Shown piece by piece: positions 20,515 through 31,684 of a stretch of DNA of 64,000 nt. The position numbers were made by a program, and so were the translations under genes. The DNA comes from Ophiosphaerella korrae (taxonomy: Eukaryota; Ascomycota; Dothideomycetes; Pleosporales; Phaeosphaeriaceae): contig JALNQF010000047.1 in NCBI GenBank assembly GCA_028456385.1, positions 124,001-188,000 on the forward strand, written 5' to 3'. The notes under the pieces were generated by a model. It saw only the letters and a program-made list of their open reading frames with translations. It did not search any database and was not told the DNA's origin. Numbering within the stretch: the first letter of the stretch is position 1; each line of letters begins with the position of its first letter.

Positions 20515-21969
20515 ATGGGCAAAACCAAGGTCACCGACAAGTCGTCCAAGAAGGACAAAAAGGTTGAGCTCTCGGGCGTCAAGGCCGGCCGTGTCACCAA
20601 ACCCGCTCAAGCCCCCAAGGCAAAGAGCAAGGACATCGCTAAGGCTGCTGTCAAGGACAAGAAGAAGAAGTCCAAGAAGGCTAAGACACCCACCCCCGAG
20701 CCTGAGTCCGAGTCCAGCGCCAGCGAGGAGGAGGAGGATGACAGCTCCGAGGAGGAGGTCGTGAAGAAGGCTCCCCCCAAGGCCGCTGCCAAAGCCGATT
20801 CCGACTCTGAGAGCAGCGACAGTGAGAGCGACAGTGAGGAGGAGAAGAAGCCTGCTGCCAAAGCCAACGGTGTAAAGACCAATGGCGCCTCTAAGGCTGC
20901 CCCCAAGGACGACAGCTCTGATTCTGAGAGCGACTCCGACAGCAGCGCATCTGAAGATGACAAGCCCGCAGCTAAGGCTGAGGTCAGTGCTCCAGCAGAC
21001 ATTCACGCCAGTCAATGCTAACTATTATAGACCTTCGATTCTGAGTCTGACTCCAACTCCGATTCCGGTTCCTCCGACGATTCCGAGAGCGACGAGGAGG
21101 AGGCGCCTTCAAAGAAACGCAAGGCTGAGGCTGAGGTCGAGTCTGTCGTCAAGAAGACCAAGACTGAGGCGCCTGCAGCTGGCGACGATGGCATCAAGAA
21201 CCTGTTTGTCGGTAGTTTGAGCTGGAACATCGACGAGGACTGGCTTCGCCGTGAATTCGAGAAATTTGGTGACATCACTGGCTGCAGGGTCATCACCGAC
21301 CGCGATTCTGGCCGCTCCAAGGGTTTCGGTTATGTCGAGTTCGCCACTGCCGCCGAAGCTGCTAAGGCTCAGGCTGAGATGCACGAGCACGAGCTTGATG
21401 GTCGTGCGCTCAACGTCGACTTTAGCACTCCACGCGAGAAGCCTGATCAGAGTGCCCGTGCCAACAAATATGGCGACAAGCGTAGCGCTCCGGCCAACAC
21501 TCTGTTTCTCGGTAACCTCTCCTTCGACTGCAGCAATGAAGGCATTCAGGAAATTTTTGCTGAGTATGGTACCATCACCCGTGTCTCTCTTCCAACCGAT
21601 CGTGAGACTGGCTCGCTCAAGGGTTTTGGATACGTTGACTTCACCACCACTGAGGAAGCCACCGCTGCTCTTGAGGCTTTGAACGGCCAGGATATCGAGG
21701 GTCGTGCCATCCGCATCGATTATGCCGCCCCTCGTGCTGACAACGGCGGAGGTGGTGGCTTCGGCGGCGGTCGCGGCGGGGGCCGTGGTGGAGGACGCGG
21801 CGGCTTTGGTGACCGCGGCGGTCGCGGTGGCCGTGGGGGCGGTCGCGGCGGCTTTGGTGATCGCGGCGGACGTGGTGGCCGTGGAGGAGGACGAGGTGGC
21901 CGCGGTGGTTTCACTACCAACCGTGGTGGCTTTGGCGACTTCAAGGGCCAGAAGAAGAGCTTTGATTAA
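20515..21969 (+). CDS. Nucleolin-like RNA-binding protein (NSR1/gar2 type)
   Basis: Model join(20515..20982,21031..21969), 468 residues. The 48-base intron starts GTCAGT and has a GCTAAC branch. The N-terminal about 200 residues alternate lysine blocks with acidic serine blocks (SESESSDSES type), which are likely casein kinase 2 targets. Two RRMs follow: RNP2 LFVGSL near 214 with RNP1 KGFGYVEF near 253, and RNP2 LFLGNL near 311 with RNP1 KGFGYVDF near 352. Residues about 391-455 are an RGG/FGGG tail. This order is that of yeast Nsr1, fission yeast gar2 and animal nucleolin, which act in the nucleolus in pre-rRNA processing. Confidence 0.93.
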
Positions 21970-23953
21970 GCTCTTCGCTCTGGTACGGCTTTTCACTACA
22001 TTTCACGCATCTGCTTGATTATATGATGGTAAGTTGTGCGTCGTCGTGCAATGCGCCTGCACGTGATATACTGTCATGGGCGTAGACCATATGTGGGCAG
22101 TGCTACGATACCACTCTGGTGGGTTTTCCCTGCATGACACGATCAATAGGCGTTTCTGGGTAAAAGTGTGATTTTGTTCGTTGCTGTTCGCTCCAGTCTG
22201 GTCTGGGACGGTAAGGATTATGTAGTATACAATGATTATTTCTGAGATGCTTGTTTCCTCCTGCTGTGAATAGATTGGCCGTATTGGAACCGGTTGAGCG
22301 TGTCGATCTTCACGAGGCTTCACCTAACACTGAAGGTTCGCCCTACGTTCACCCTACGTTCACCCTACTTGTAGACTACTTTCACCAGTTTACGTTCTGC
22401 ATTAGCCACATTGTCACTCATGTCAAGTCGGTAGACGCTGGGCAGGTATGGTCAATACAGGGTGAACTATATTGAGGTATTCAGCAAGGTGGCAGCATCT
22501 GATCAGAGATGACTAATGGAGATCTACAAGTAGTGAACACATGTCCAAACCAGACATAGAGGCGTCGGGGGCACAACGAATGTGAGAGAAAGTGCCAGGA
22601 TGTGTGGCCCTATCTATAATTGCACATTGCACAATAGCAGCACCTGACACGACAGTGAGTCAACGGCAAGGGAGTGGCGAGATGTGTCTCTAATGCCGCG
22701 CAAACCGGGGAGTCGGGTCAACAAGCGCCAAACCTCCAACCTCCAACCGCCGCCCTCAATATCAATTGTCTTCTAGTCTGGCCCCCACCTGATTCCGGTG
22801 AAGGTGACGTCGCTACTCGCCCAGCGGAGACTGCAGCGAGTACGCGTACGGCGTGAGGCCACCCACTACCTACATCACGACGCAGCTGCGTGCCGCGCGA
22901 GGGCGAGAGCAAACAGCAGCGCGCATTTGGGCAAGTCGTGCTCGAGAGGGCTGGCCTCTTTTATCCTCTGGCACGGGAGGCGGAAGCGCTGGGCTGTGCG
23001 AACCGTGCCGTGCGCTGAGGGTGATGTTGAGGGCAGAGGGCGCAGGCCCATGAGCCACCGCCTGCATCCCCTAGCGGTGGTTAGCGCAGCGATGTTCATT
23101 TGCTGCGTGGGCGACCGGGGAGCTGACCGGAATTGTTTGGGGTCTAGCGCAGCCCTGCGCAGTGGACTGGCGAGAGGGTTTCTCTTGTACTGTGACCGCT
23201 GCTTTGGCGCAGTTTTGCGTGCAATGCGGCGCGGTTGGGTGCACAAGAGGCGGTCGCCGTGGCCCGCCCATGCAAGCACGAAACAGATTGACGCGGATTG
23301 ACAACAATTGCCGTCGCAGTTGCGTAGTGCGCGCGAGTCTGAGTGCGATTCTTCTTGTGCAAATAATGCCAGGGTCTCGTATTCGTGGGTGAGCACTTGC
23401 CAGACGTTTCGTCCGTGCACATTAGGCAACAACGTCTGCGTGCTTGTTGGGGCTTAGCACCACCTTCGGACGTGATTCACCTCACGCCCACCACCTCGAC
23501 GTCTCTTCATTCCTCTCACTTTCCAGCATCTCTCTCTCCCTCCAACATACTTATCCACAATCGCCTTTGTCCTGAGGCCTCAGCCCCTCTTTTACGCTGT
23601 GTATCCGCCCTTCTGGTCCCTTTTACCGCCCGCTACCCGTCTTACTCCGAGTGTGCTGCGCCTTCTATATACTGGCTACTATCCTCGCCAGCGCTGCCAA
23701 AGGACTCTCCGCGCCCTTCTCGCTACAGCCCCGTTTTTTTTTTGCATCCACACCCTATTACTATCCTATTATTCTACCACTTTCTGCATCTGGAATCCAC
23801 TTTCACCAACTCATGAGAGAGTGTGACTCTGGAACTGCACCCTCGACGCTTGGTCCATAGGATCCCTCAGGCTCTGTGAACTCTCCAGTTGCCGTGACTC
23901 ATAACCTGAGGCCGTCCCCAACCCAAGCCTACCTGGAACCAGTCATAACCAAC
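21970..23953. other. Long intergenic region and leader of the C2H2 regulator
   Basis: About 2 kb without a supported gene. It contains an 11-base tandem repeat (CCCTACGTTCA, 22341-22368, about 2.5 copies). From about 23480 a pyrimidine-rich stretch probably forms the 5' UTR of the C2H2 gene and holds several upstream ATGs. The GC-rich part 22700-23400 has open frames on all phases that look compositional. Confidence 0.55.
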
Positions 23954-26362
23954 ATGTCTGCACCCCACAGCCAGAACACCCACCCCCGCCGCCGCCCTCT
24001 TAAGGGACAGGCCCCCCCTCTCAGCACCCACGGCATGTCCCTTCGCAAGAGTGGCACCTTCTCTTCTCCAAAGTCACTGTCCAACGACGTCTGTGGTCTG
24101 GGGAACCAACCCTTCATGCCCCGTCGATCACCCACTAGCCCTGAGAGCCTTGAAGCGCTCCTGCAGCAAGACCCAAGCGTCCGTCGTGTCGCTGACTTGC
24201 TCGAAGACTTTGACAAGAAGATTGCCGGCCACAAGGCCGCCTCAGCATCAGGCACAAACATCCTCGCTGACCCCGAGGTGCTGCCAGTGCCAAGCTTTGT
24301 GCTCGACAGCGCTACTCTTGACTGCACTCCTATGGAAATAGACCCCAAGCCATCTGTAGTCGCACAGAACCCCCACGATCACGCTTCTGACTCTGGTCTG
24401 GGTTCCAGCATTAGTGGAACAAAATACGGTAAGGATGAATTGCAGTTTCCCCTCTCGGATGTCCCGCCCTCTAACATACTTAAAGACGCTGCCCGCTCCA
24501 GCGTCCGTTCCATCAATACCACCATCTCGACAACTCACTCTGCTGTCACGCGGTCCGCCTCGTCCCTGGACGCTTCTGAGGAGAAGCATACCCTCGGCGA
24601 ATACGCATGCAAGCAGATCCACGACAGCATCATCAAACCGATCCTTGCTGAAGAGTCTCTGAAGGACTTCCATCCATTAGTCGCGGACGTTCCTCGACGC
24701 ATAGGTGAGAAAAGTATCTGCAACCTCCGCGACCTTGAAAAGACGCTCATCTTCCTGGCACCTGTAAGTGGAATCCGTTATCTCTCTGAACGTGCAAAAG
24801 CTTATTGCATTTTCCGCGGTTTTAAGGAGCTTTCGACTACTGCGACATCGTACCTACGCTTTTGCCAGCGGTCAATTCAGTTACTTCATACGACTGTCGA
24901 GTGTCTCTCCGAACAAGATCAGCGCCTACCATCCGACCGACCTTACACTAACAATTACTTTCTCGATTTGGTCGAACAGATCCGACGCTACGCTGCAATC
25001 ATGGCCGCCACACGACAAAAGGAATCCAAGGGCGAAGAGCTCGACGAGATGGACTACTCACGGTATGATGACGCCGCGGATTTTCTATTCGCTCGCACTA
25101 ACGAAGCACTCTACAGTGATGAGAAGATTACTTTGCGCGGTGGGCTGAGCCACAACGGCCGCCCAGTAGAGCTGGTCCGCGAAAAGAATGGCAAGGTCGT
25201 GCCCCTTGTTGAGGGCGCTGACACCGCCTACAAGGTATCGAAGCGTGCCCACTCTGACGACGAGATGGATGAGGATGAAGCCACGCGCTCCATGGCACGC
25301 CGACGAAAGTCTGACAAGGCCGGCGATGTCATGCACACCTGCCGTGACTGCAAGAAGGAATTCAAGCGACCATGTGATCTGACCAAGCACGAGAAGACTC
25401 ACTCTCGCCCATGGAAGTGTTCCGAGGAGAAGTGTAAATACTTCGAACTCGGTTGGCCAACTGAGAAGGAACGTGACCGTCACATGAACGATAAGCACTC
25501 TGCCGCTCCTGCGCAGTACAAGTGCCTTTACCCACCGTGCACCTATGCCTCAAAGCGGGAATCAAACTGTAAGCAGCATATGGAAAAAGCTCACGGCTGG
25601 GAGTATGTTCGATCCAAGAGCAATGGACGCAAAAAGGGCCCCACAAACACCGATCGAAGCCCGACCACTCCCCTGACACCCTCATTCCATACCCCTTTGT
25701 CAGCGAATTTGACGACGCCCGTGACTCCCTTTATCCCATCGCCCCATGTGCCTATGATTGATACTATCGATTTCTATGGCTTTGGAACACCGGCGTTGAG
25801 CACACAGGGCTTCAATGACGAATACCGACGTGACTCTCTTACCACCAACGGATCTCATTTCACTTACTCGTCCGGGCATTCGCCAACTGAGCCAACCTCT
25901 TTCGATGATGCAGTCACTCCGGAAGAAACTGCCATCAATCACAATGATATGTTCAACTGCACACTGGGGACTGGCTTCACCACTGGCTTTCAGCAGCAGC
26001 CGACGCCTGCGTTGAGCACCGGTTTTGACTTTGAACCTCTTCCGTTCATTGCTAATCACATACCAAATGGCATGCCCCATCTTTCGCCTCTGGCTCAGCC
26101 GGATGTGACATTGTTCTCTCCACAAATGCCTACAATGGACGAAGGCTTTGGTGACATGGATATGGACATGCAAGGCTTTAACCCGCCAACCGAGGATTTC
26201 ACCTTGTTTGACACGGCGCAGCCAACCAACATGCAAATGAACAACACCGCGAACTTCTTCCCTGATTTCAATCAGCTTGGTGGACAGTTCGACAATTACT
26301 ACAAAGCTGAGCCCACCACAACGCTGGACGATTTGATGGGAAGCAACTTTGGAGCGCAGTAA
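23954..26362 (+). CDS. C2H2 zinc-finger transcription factor
   Basis: Frame of 802 residues from the first ATG (MSAPHSQNTHPRRRPL). The open frame extends 26 codons upstream without an ATG. A helical region rich in leucine lies around residues 215-390. A bipartite basic patch (KRAHSDDEM...ARRRKSDK) precedes the DNA-binding region at about residues 461-560. This has one canonical finger (CRDCKKEFKRPCDLTKHEKTH) and two atypical ones (CSEEKCKYFELGW...RHMNDKH and CLYPPCTYASKRESNCKQHMEKAH). The C-terminal third is proline, threonine and glutamine-rich with repeated hydrophobic and acidic motifs, as in activation domains. I recognise the finger arrangement as fungal but cannot give a target. A GTAAGT at 24764 followed by AAG at 24826 could bound a 63-base in-frame intron. 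Confidence 0.87.
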   Translation: MSAPHSQNTHPRRRPLKGQAPPLSTHGMSLRKSGTFSSPKSLSNDVCGLGNQPFMPRRSPTSPESLEALLQQDPSVRRVADLLEDFDKKIAGHKAASASGTNILADPEVLPVPSFVLDSATLDCTPMEIDPKPSVVAQNPHDHASDSGLGSSISGTKYGKDELQFPLSDVPPSNILKDAARSSVRSINTTISTTHSAVTRSASSLDASEEKHTLGEYACKQIHDSIIKPILAEESLKDFHPLVADVPRRIGEKSICNLRDLEKTLIFLAPVSGIRYLSERAKAYCIFRGFKELSTTATSYLRFCQRSIQLLHTTVECLSEQDQRLPSDRPYTNNYFLDLVEQIRRYAAIMAATRQKESKGEELDEMDYSRYDDAADFLFARTNEALYSDEKITLRGGLSHNGRPVELVREKNGKVVPLVEGADTAYKVSKRAHSDDEMDEDEATRSMARRRKSDKAGDVMHTCRDCKKEFKRPCDLTKHEKTHSRPWKCSEEKCKYFELGWPTEKERDRHMNDKHSAAPAQYKCLYPPCTYASKRESNCKQHMEKAHGWEYVRSKSNGRKKGPTNTDRSPTTPLTPSFHTPLSANLTTPVTPFIPSPHVPMIDTIDFYGFGTPALSTQGFNDEYRRDSLTTNGSHFTYSSGHSPTEPTSFDDAVTPEETAINHNDMFNCTLGTGFTTGFQQQPTPALSTGFDFEPLPFIANHIPNGMPHLSPLAQPDVTLFSPQMPTMDEGFGDMDMDMQGFNPPTEDFTLFDTAQPTNMQMNNTANFFPDFNQLGGQFDNYYKAEPTTTLDDLMGSNFGAQ

Positions 26363-27292
26363 ATTGACCATGATTTTATACGATGAGCAGCATTTGAACC
26401 GCCATATTTCACGTTTAGTTTGTTGCAGCAATGATTCTTAGCTGGAGTTAGGGTACTTGTATTGCAAGAGCGATTTGGAAAGAGGTGGATTATGGATATT
26501 GGCATGATTTTTACGATCTTCGCTCTTTCTCTTGTGAGGTTGCTGGCGTAGCCACCTCACCCCTAGAACCAGAAAATCCCCAAAAAACAAAAGACCTTTG
26601 TTTGATCGGATTTTCCTTGGCTGGCGACTGATTTTGATCTCCCCCCTTCTCCCTTTCTCGATTTGGAGTCTGAAGGCTGGGTCGAGATCGTCAGATAATG
26701 TAGTATAGAATACACTGGCTGGAGTGTTGGAACTTGCCGTTTCTACTTCTTGGTTGAGTGATGACTCTTGGTGTCCTAATTCTTTGATTCCATGATGACT
26801 TTATCTGTGATGCATTCCTCAAAGGGGTTATGACTCCAACCGTGTACCGTGTATGCGCACATAATCGCCACTCGATTTAGTGCGAGCTGCAGCCTGCAGG
26901 AACCCATCACCAGCAGCGAACCGATTGGGATCCGTCGGCGGCTTGCTGCGGTTAGCGCTGATCCCTGGGACCAATGGGAATATGGCGTTTGCACTGGTCC
27001 GTTTCAGGCTTGGGCCCCAGATAACCACCCTCTCCGTTTCGCGATGCTGCACCTGACGCCTTCTTGCCTGTCTCTCTACCACTCTTCTCCAGACGGAGTC
27101 TGTCACTCCCTTGACAGTTGAACTGTTCTTGTCACTCTCTCTAGCTTATTATTAGGTCTCCTAAGGCCGTTCCACTCCCTAGAGCCAGGTTGCGCCGGTC
27201 GTGATCTGCTCGCCATTCAGAAACCACATCCCCGTGTCATCGAATCATTCCAGCTTGTTTGTTTCCTGTTATTTGCGAATTTAAAAATCAAA
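26363..27292. other. Intergenic, no gene seen
   Basis: 3' region of the C2H2 gene and promoter of the MFS gene. Small frames near 26800-27100 occur on both strands and have no family character. Confidence 0.55.
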
Positions 27293-28947
27293 ATGTTGGG
27301 ATTTCACAGAAGAACAAGGTCCCTTATCCCGGTGAAAGAGTTAGGAAAGTATGACATGGTGCCGATGGAAGAGCAGGCGTATGTTGGGGAGGAGTTGCAG
27401 AGCTACGACGTCATGGATGGAAAGGATAAGTCACGGAGCAGGCAGTTGATGCTGGTTTACCTTGTATATCTTGCTGAAGCGTGAGTATTTCTCCCATCAC
27501 AGAAGGGCATTGAGACATCCAGCTGATCCATACCTGCAGCATCCTAGCATCGAGCCTCCAGCCTCAGCTTCAAATGCTAGTCTCCTCGTCTAACTACTGC
27601 GGCAATCTATCTACTTCCTACCTCCGAAGTATCCTCGACTGCGCATACGCTTTTGGCGGCACAAGTGGTCTCTTCTGGGGCTACCTTGCTGACCGGATGG
27701 GCCGGCGGCGCGTCACGCTACTGGGCCTTTGGACCATGTTCATCTGCTGCTTGAGCGGAGGCTTTGTGACGAGCCTGGCAGGTTGTGCCATATTCCGCTT
27801 TGCTGCAGGCATGGCCAGTTCGACAATCGTCTGCACCAGCTTGACCATGATTGGAGATCTAAGTACATCAGCAGATCAGAGAGCAAGCAACGTTGCGAGA
27901 CTGCCGTTGATCTCTTTGTGTGGATCTCTCGGACCACTCATGCAAGGCATGGTCTCAGAAAGCTTGCAGGCATACGGCATGGTGTGGGAGAAGTTTCCAA
28001 CTCTAGGCTCAGAGTTGGCTTGTGGCAGCGTGGTCTTTGCCATTGCACTCACAGCATCGATGCTGCTCAAGGAAACCCTCCCAAACCTCTCCGAGCGCTC
28101 GGCCGAACCAATGGATATGGACTGCGAGAAGGCAGCCTTCCTGACCCGCGACTCTGCCGACACAAACATCACCCTTGTCGACCTTGCCCGCCCCGAACCC
28201 ATCAAAATCGCCGATTTCCTCCAAGCTCCCTCCTTCATCGTCCTTCTCTCATCATTTTGTCTCCTCTCCCTGCACGCCGCAACTTTTGATGTTCTGCTCC
28301 CCCATCTTGGACAGAGTAGCACCCAAAATGGCGGCATGGGCATTTCCTGCGACTGGCTTAGCATCGTGGTCCTTATTGTTCGCGGCATTGCTGCGCTAAT
28401 TATCTGCTTTGCCGTTCCAATTGCGATGCAGAAATACGGTCTTCTGAGGCTGTATCGTTCCGTTTCTCTGCTATTCCCAGCAGCATACATCATCACGCCT
28501 ATCCTGGCGCTCTTGGCTACATACTCCACTTTCGTCCCTCTCGTCTCCATTATTTCTATCCTCACCAAACACACACTCACTAACGGCGCCACGGTACTTG
28601 TGGCTCTCCTCGTTCTCAATACCACTCCAGACGCCTTCTCCACGGGCACAGCTGTCGGCATGATGCAAGTTGCAAGCTTGTTCAAGGCATTCGCTGTAGC
28701 AGTATCTGGCACATCGTACTACTTCAGCGACGATCTGAGCGTAGAAACCACCAACTTTGCGCTCTGGACATGTCTCGCAGTGTTTGGTGCTGTAGGGGCA
28801 GGTCTAGCATGGTTTGTTCGAGAGCGGCCTCGCGTTGAGAAGGACTTCCCCAGCGAGGTGCTCTGCTGGGAGATGTGCTTTGACGCAGATGCCGAGAAGC
28901 AGGCATCGATAGAGTCGGATCTCGAATCACTCTTGGGCGATGACTAG
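27293..28947 (+). CDS. MFS transporter
   Basis: Model join(27293..27480,27540..28947), 531 residues. The 59-base intron (GTGAGT donor, ACCTGCAG acceptor) lies within the first membrane segment and joins YLVYLAEA to ILASSLQPQLQMLV. The loop-2/3 signature is visible as GYLADRMGRRRVTLLG. The remaining hydrophobic spans give the usual 12-helix plan with a long central cytosolic loop around residues 240-275 (polar, KAAFLTRDSADTN). It most resembles the group that includes yeast YCR023C and plant zinc-induced-facilitator-like carriers, but substrate cannot be inferred. The gene stands alone, without a neighbouring biosynthetic cluster. Confidence 0.85.
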
Positions 28948-29652
28948 GGTCCCTATGTGTTTACGTTTGTTCATTTGTATCTACTCTCTCTATGTTGGTC
29001 TTTCTGGTTGATTTGTCTCCTTGTGTTTGTACCTGCGTATATAGCAATTATACTACCGTTCCATGGTGTATGAATATATATATATATTATCTTGCTGACA
29101 TTGTTCGCCTCTGCCAATTTCGGTTGACCAACGGTCTGAAACACGCCAATTCGACTTTCGGCACAACACGAGTAGGCCATGCGGGCTTGCTGTGTGATAC
29201 TGGTAGCGGTGTGGGTATGCAAACATGATGAAAGCAGCGCGTAGGGCAGCGTCCCGTGATGTCGACATTGGGTGTCGTCGTGTTCTCCGCAATGTCACAG
29301 TGGCGGCAGTGTGGCCACCGTGCAGCATCGGGCTAGGCTGCTGTGGCTAAATAAGGGCGGAGGCGATGCAACGGCGGGATGCCCCTGCATGCCTCAACCA
29401 CCAGATGAGACAGGGTCGCGGGTGCTTGTTGTGGGCTGGCTGTTGGCCATGGTCAATCATGCAACACGTCGGTACTCCTTTTCACTTTCCTCCTTGTCAC
29501 CACTCGACGCGTCCGGCCCATAGTCTCGTTGTTTGTCCTTTGTACCACCCACGAACATCAACACACCCACCCCGCATCAACACAGTCGCATAATATACCC
29601 GCCCCCAGCACAACTAGCAATAAACAACTTCAACGCAACTTCCTTTGGTGCG
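28948..29652. other. Intergenic region with a short AT microsatellite
   Basis: Contains an (AT)n run near 29075-29089 and the leader of the NTF2-like gene. No coding signal. Confidence 0.55.
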
Positions 29653-31431
29653 ATGACTCTCCGCGACAGCTATGCAGCTTTCTTAGCGAACCCTTCGACG
29701 GGCGCATTAGCTGACAATGCCGCACTACACTACATCACAACCCTCACTAGCATCGACAATCCCACAGCCATCATCAAGCATCTGTCTGTGCAGGAGAAGC
29801 TGCTGAAGAAGAAGAGCCAGAAGGTGCTGGGCGCTGTTGAGGGCAGCCACGGCCTCAGCCTGGATATTGAGACGACAATCGAATTCCAGCACGGCGGCGG
29901 CGCATACCTGCCGGGCCTAGATGACAACTTTGTCGCAGACAGGTTGGTCACATTTCCCATGGTATGTAATGCGCTCTAGGCATGCTGCGACTACGACTGA
30001 CGACCAACAGGTCCATATGGTGCACTTCGACAATGCAGGAAAGATCACACAAATCCGCCTGTACTGGGACCAGGGCGCGCTGCTCAAACAAATTGATGTC
30101 ATCGGCGCACGCTCGCGCAACTGGCCCATCCGCGACAGCAAAGAACAGGTGCGCTTGATTGTCTCGAGCTCAGCCGCCGTTGCCCAGCCCGACTCCGTGC
30201 TATCTTCCCGACGATCCACCACTTCTCGGGGCGCAGACGAAGTCTCAATAGCTTCGCGCTCGCGAGGCTCGACCAGCGCTACACGCGACCCGCATGCCTC
30301 TCTGTCCCTGTTCCAGAACCGCAGCGTTGAAGAAGAAGACGAGTCGCAGAGCTCATTCCCCGCTGTACCGTGCGCGCAGTCAGCAAAGCCTCCCCCACGC
30401 GAATATTCTGAGTTGTTTGTTGGCGAAAACTCTGGCTCGCCTTCGCCCTCGCCGCAGAAAATTCCAGTCAAGGCAGGCGGCGGTAAAAATTACAAGGCCA
30501 ACCGCTTGTTTGAAGATCCAGAAGAAGACGACTCTAAAGCCAAGCAAACAAGCATCAAGACAAATCCCAAAAAGTTCGAGCACTTTGCCTTTGGAGATGG
30601 CGAAGATGCGCCGCAGGTCCGAAATACAGCTCGCCCGGAGGTGAGGGGCAAGAGCCAGGCCAACTGGGATTTTGAAGACTTCACAACGCCAAACAAGCCC
30701 AAGATGAAAACGCAGCCTCAAGCCGTGCGACATTTCGGCTGGAGCGACGACGAGGTCGGTCCATTCTATCAGCCAGAGAGACTGGAGGTTACTCCGTATC
30801 TCTGTTCCCACGTTCGACCCATACTGACATGACATTATAGGAAGAGGTGTCTCCAGTCCGCCGCCCAGTTGTGCACAAGGCGCGTCCAGACGCTGATCCA
30901 CATTTCCGGTTTGTCGACGACGGCACGCCAGACGCCGAGCGTAAGCAGTCCACCAAAGGCCGAATTGCAAATAAGGGCATGGGATTGTACCAAGACCACG
31001 TCACAGGCACCAAGGATCACGATGCCGACGATACTCCATACGACGATGATGAGCACCCCCTAAGCGAGGTAACCCACAACATCAAAAACGAAAACCGCAA
31101 GAAGGACTTTGCCTCACACTGGGACATGGCTGATGAAAGTCCTGCCGCCAACAAGAATGGCACAGCAAAGAAACCCGTCATCGACAACCACAAAGCCACA
31201 AAGTCTAATTGGAGCTTGTACCAGGACTCACCTGACACTCGCGGTGGCATCAACATTGCTGGCGATGGCATGGGCGGACGCAAGGGTAACGGTGAGGCCT
31301 TCTCACTGTTCGAAGAGTCGCCTGCGCGCAAAGAGAATACAAACGGTAGGCAAGCAGCAAGCCGCGGTATCAAGACTAAGGGTGACGGCATGGGTGGGAA
31401 GAAGGGACAGGAGTTTTCTTGGGACTTTTAA
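29653..31431 (+). CDS. NTF2-like domain protein with repeated aromatic/acidic C-terminal motifs
   Basis: Model join(29653..29961,30011..30754,30841..31431), 547 residues. Intron 1 is 49 bases (GTATGT). Intron 2 starts at a weak GTCGGT. An alternative in-frame donor at 30794 (GTTACT) would add 13 residues. Residues 1 to about 160 fit an NTF2/SnoaL-like fold: an N-terminal helix, a DNAALHYITTL segment, IEFQHGGGAYLPGLDDNFV, then VHMVHFDNAGKITQIRLYWDQG as the closing strands. The rest is disordered and carries about ten short units, each an aromatic core followed by acidic residues and often SP or TP. Examples are HFAFGDGEDAP, NWDFEDFTTP, HFGWSDDE, HFRFVDDGTP, HWDMADESP, NWSLYQDSP, FSLFEESP and a terminal FSWDF. 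Two GDGMGG motifs lie near the end. I do not know a characterised homologue. The motif array suggests multivalent binding. Confidence 0.82.
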
Positions 31432-31655
31432 GGTTATTAACGGATCGAGTTTTGTTAACGACGGAATTGACGCTACGATTTGACTGCCTCTCATTTGTAT
31501 CAATTGGGTAGACCAAATTGGAAAGTAGGGGCTGTTTGTATTACTTAGTCTTGGGTCTAGATGGTAGATGGCAGGCGTGTAGCAACAATTCAATGCCATC
31601 TGTTGGTCAATTTGTCGAGAGAGATCTCTTCACTTTTTCGCTTGCTTCTAAGACA

Positions 31656-31684
31656 CCCTCCCCCTCCCCCTCCCCCCCCCCCCC
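31656..31684 (+). repeat. C-rich homopolymer tract
   Basis: Runs of C interrupted by single T, ending in about 14 consecutive C before GGG. Such tracts are error-prone in assemblies. Confidence 0.85.

Noticed and set aside
21109..21996. Minus-strand frames of up to 295 codons, one Pro/Arg repeat-like
   Set aside because: They are shadows of the RRM and RGG coding exon of the nucleolin-like gene.
22798..23432. Overlapping frames of up to 185 codons on both strands
   Set aside because: GC-rich sequence with open frames in many phases, no motifs, and no splice-linked extension. It is likely promoter or leader sequence.
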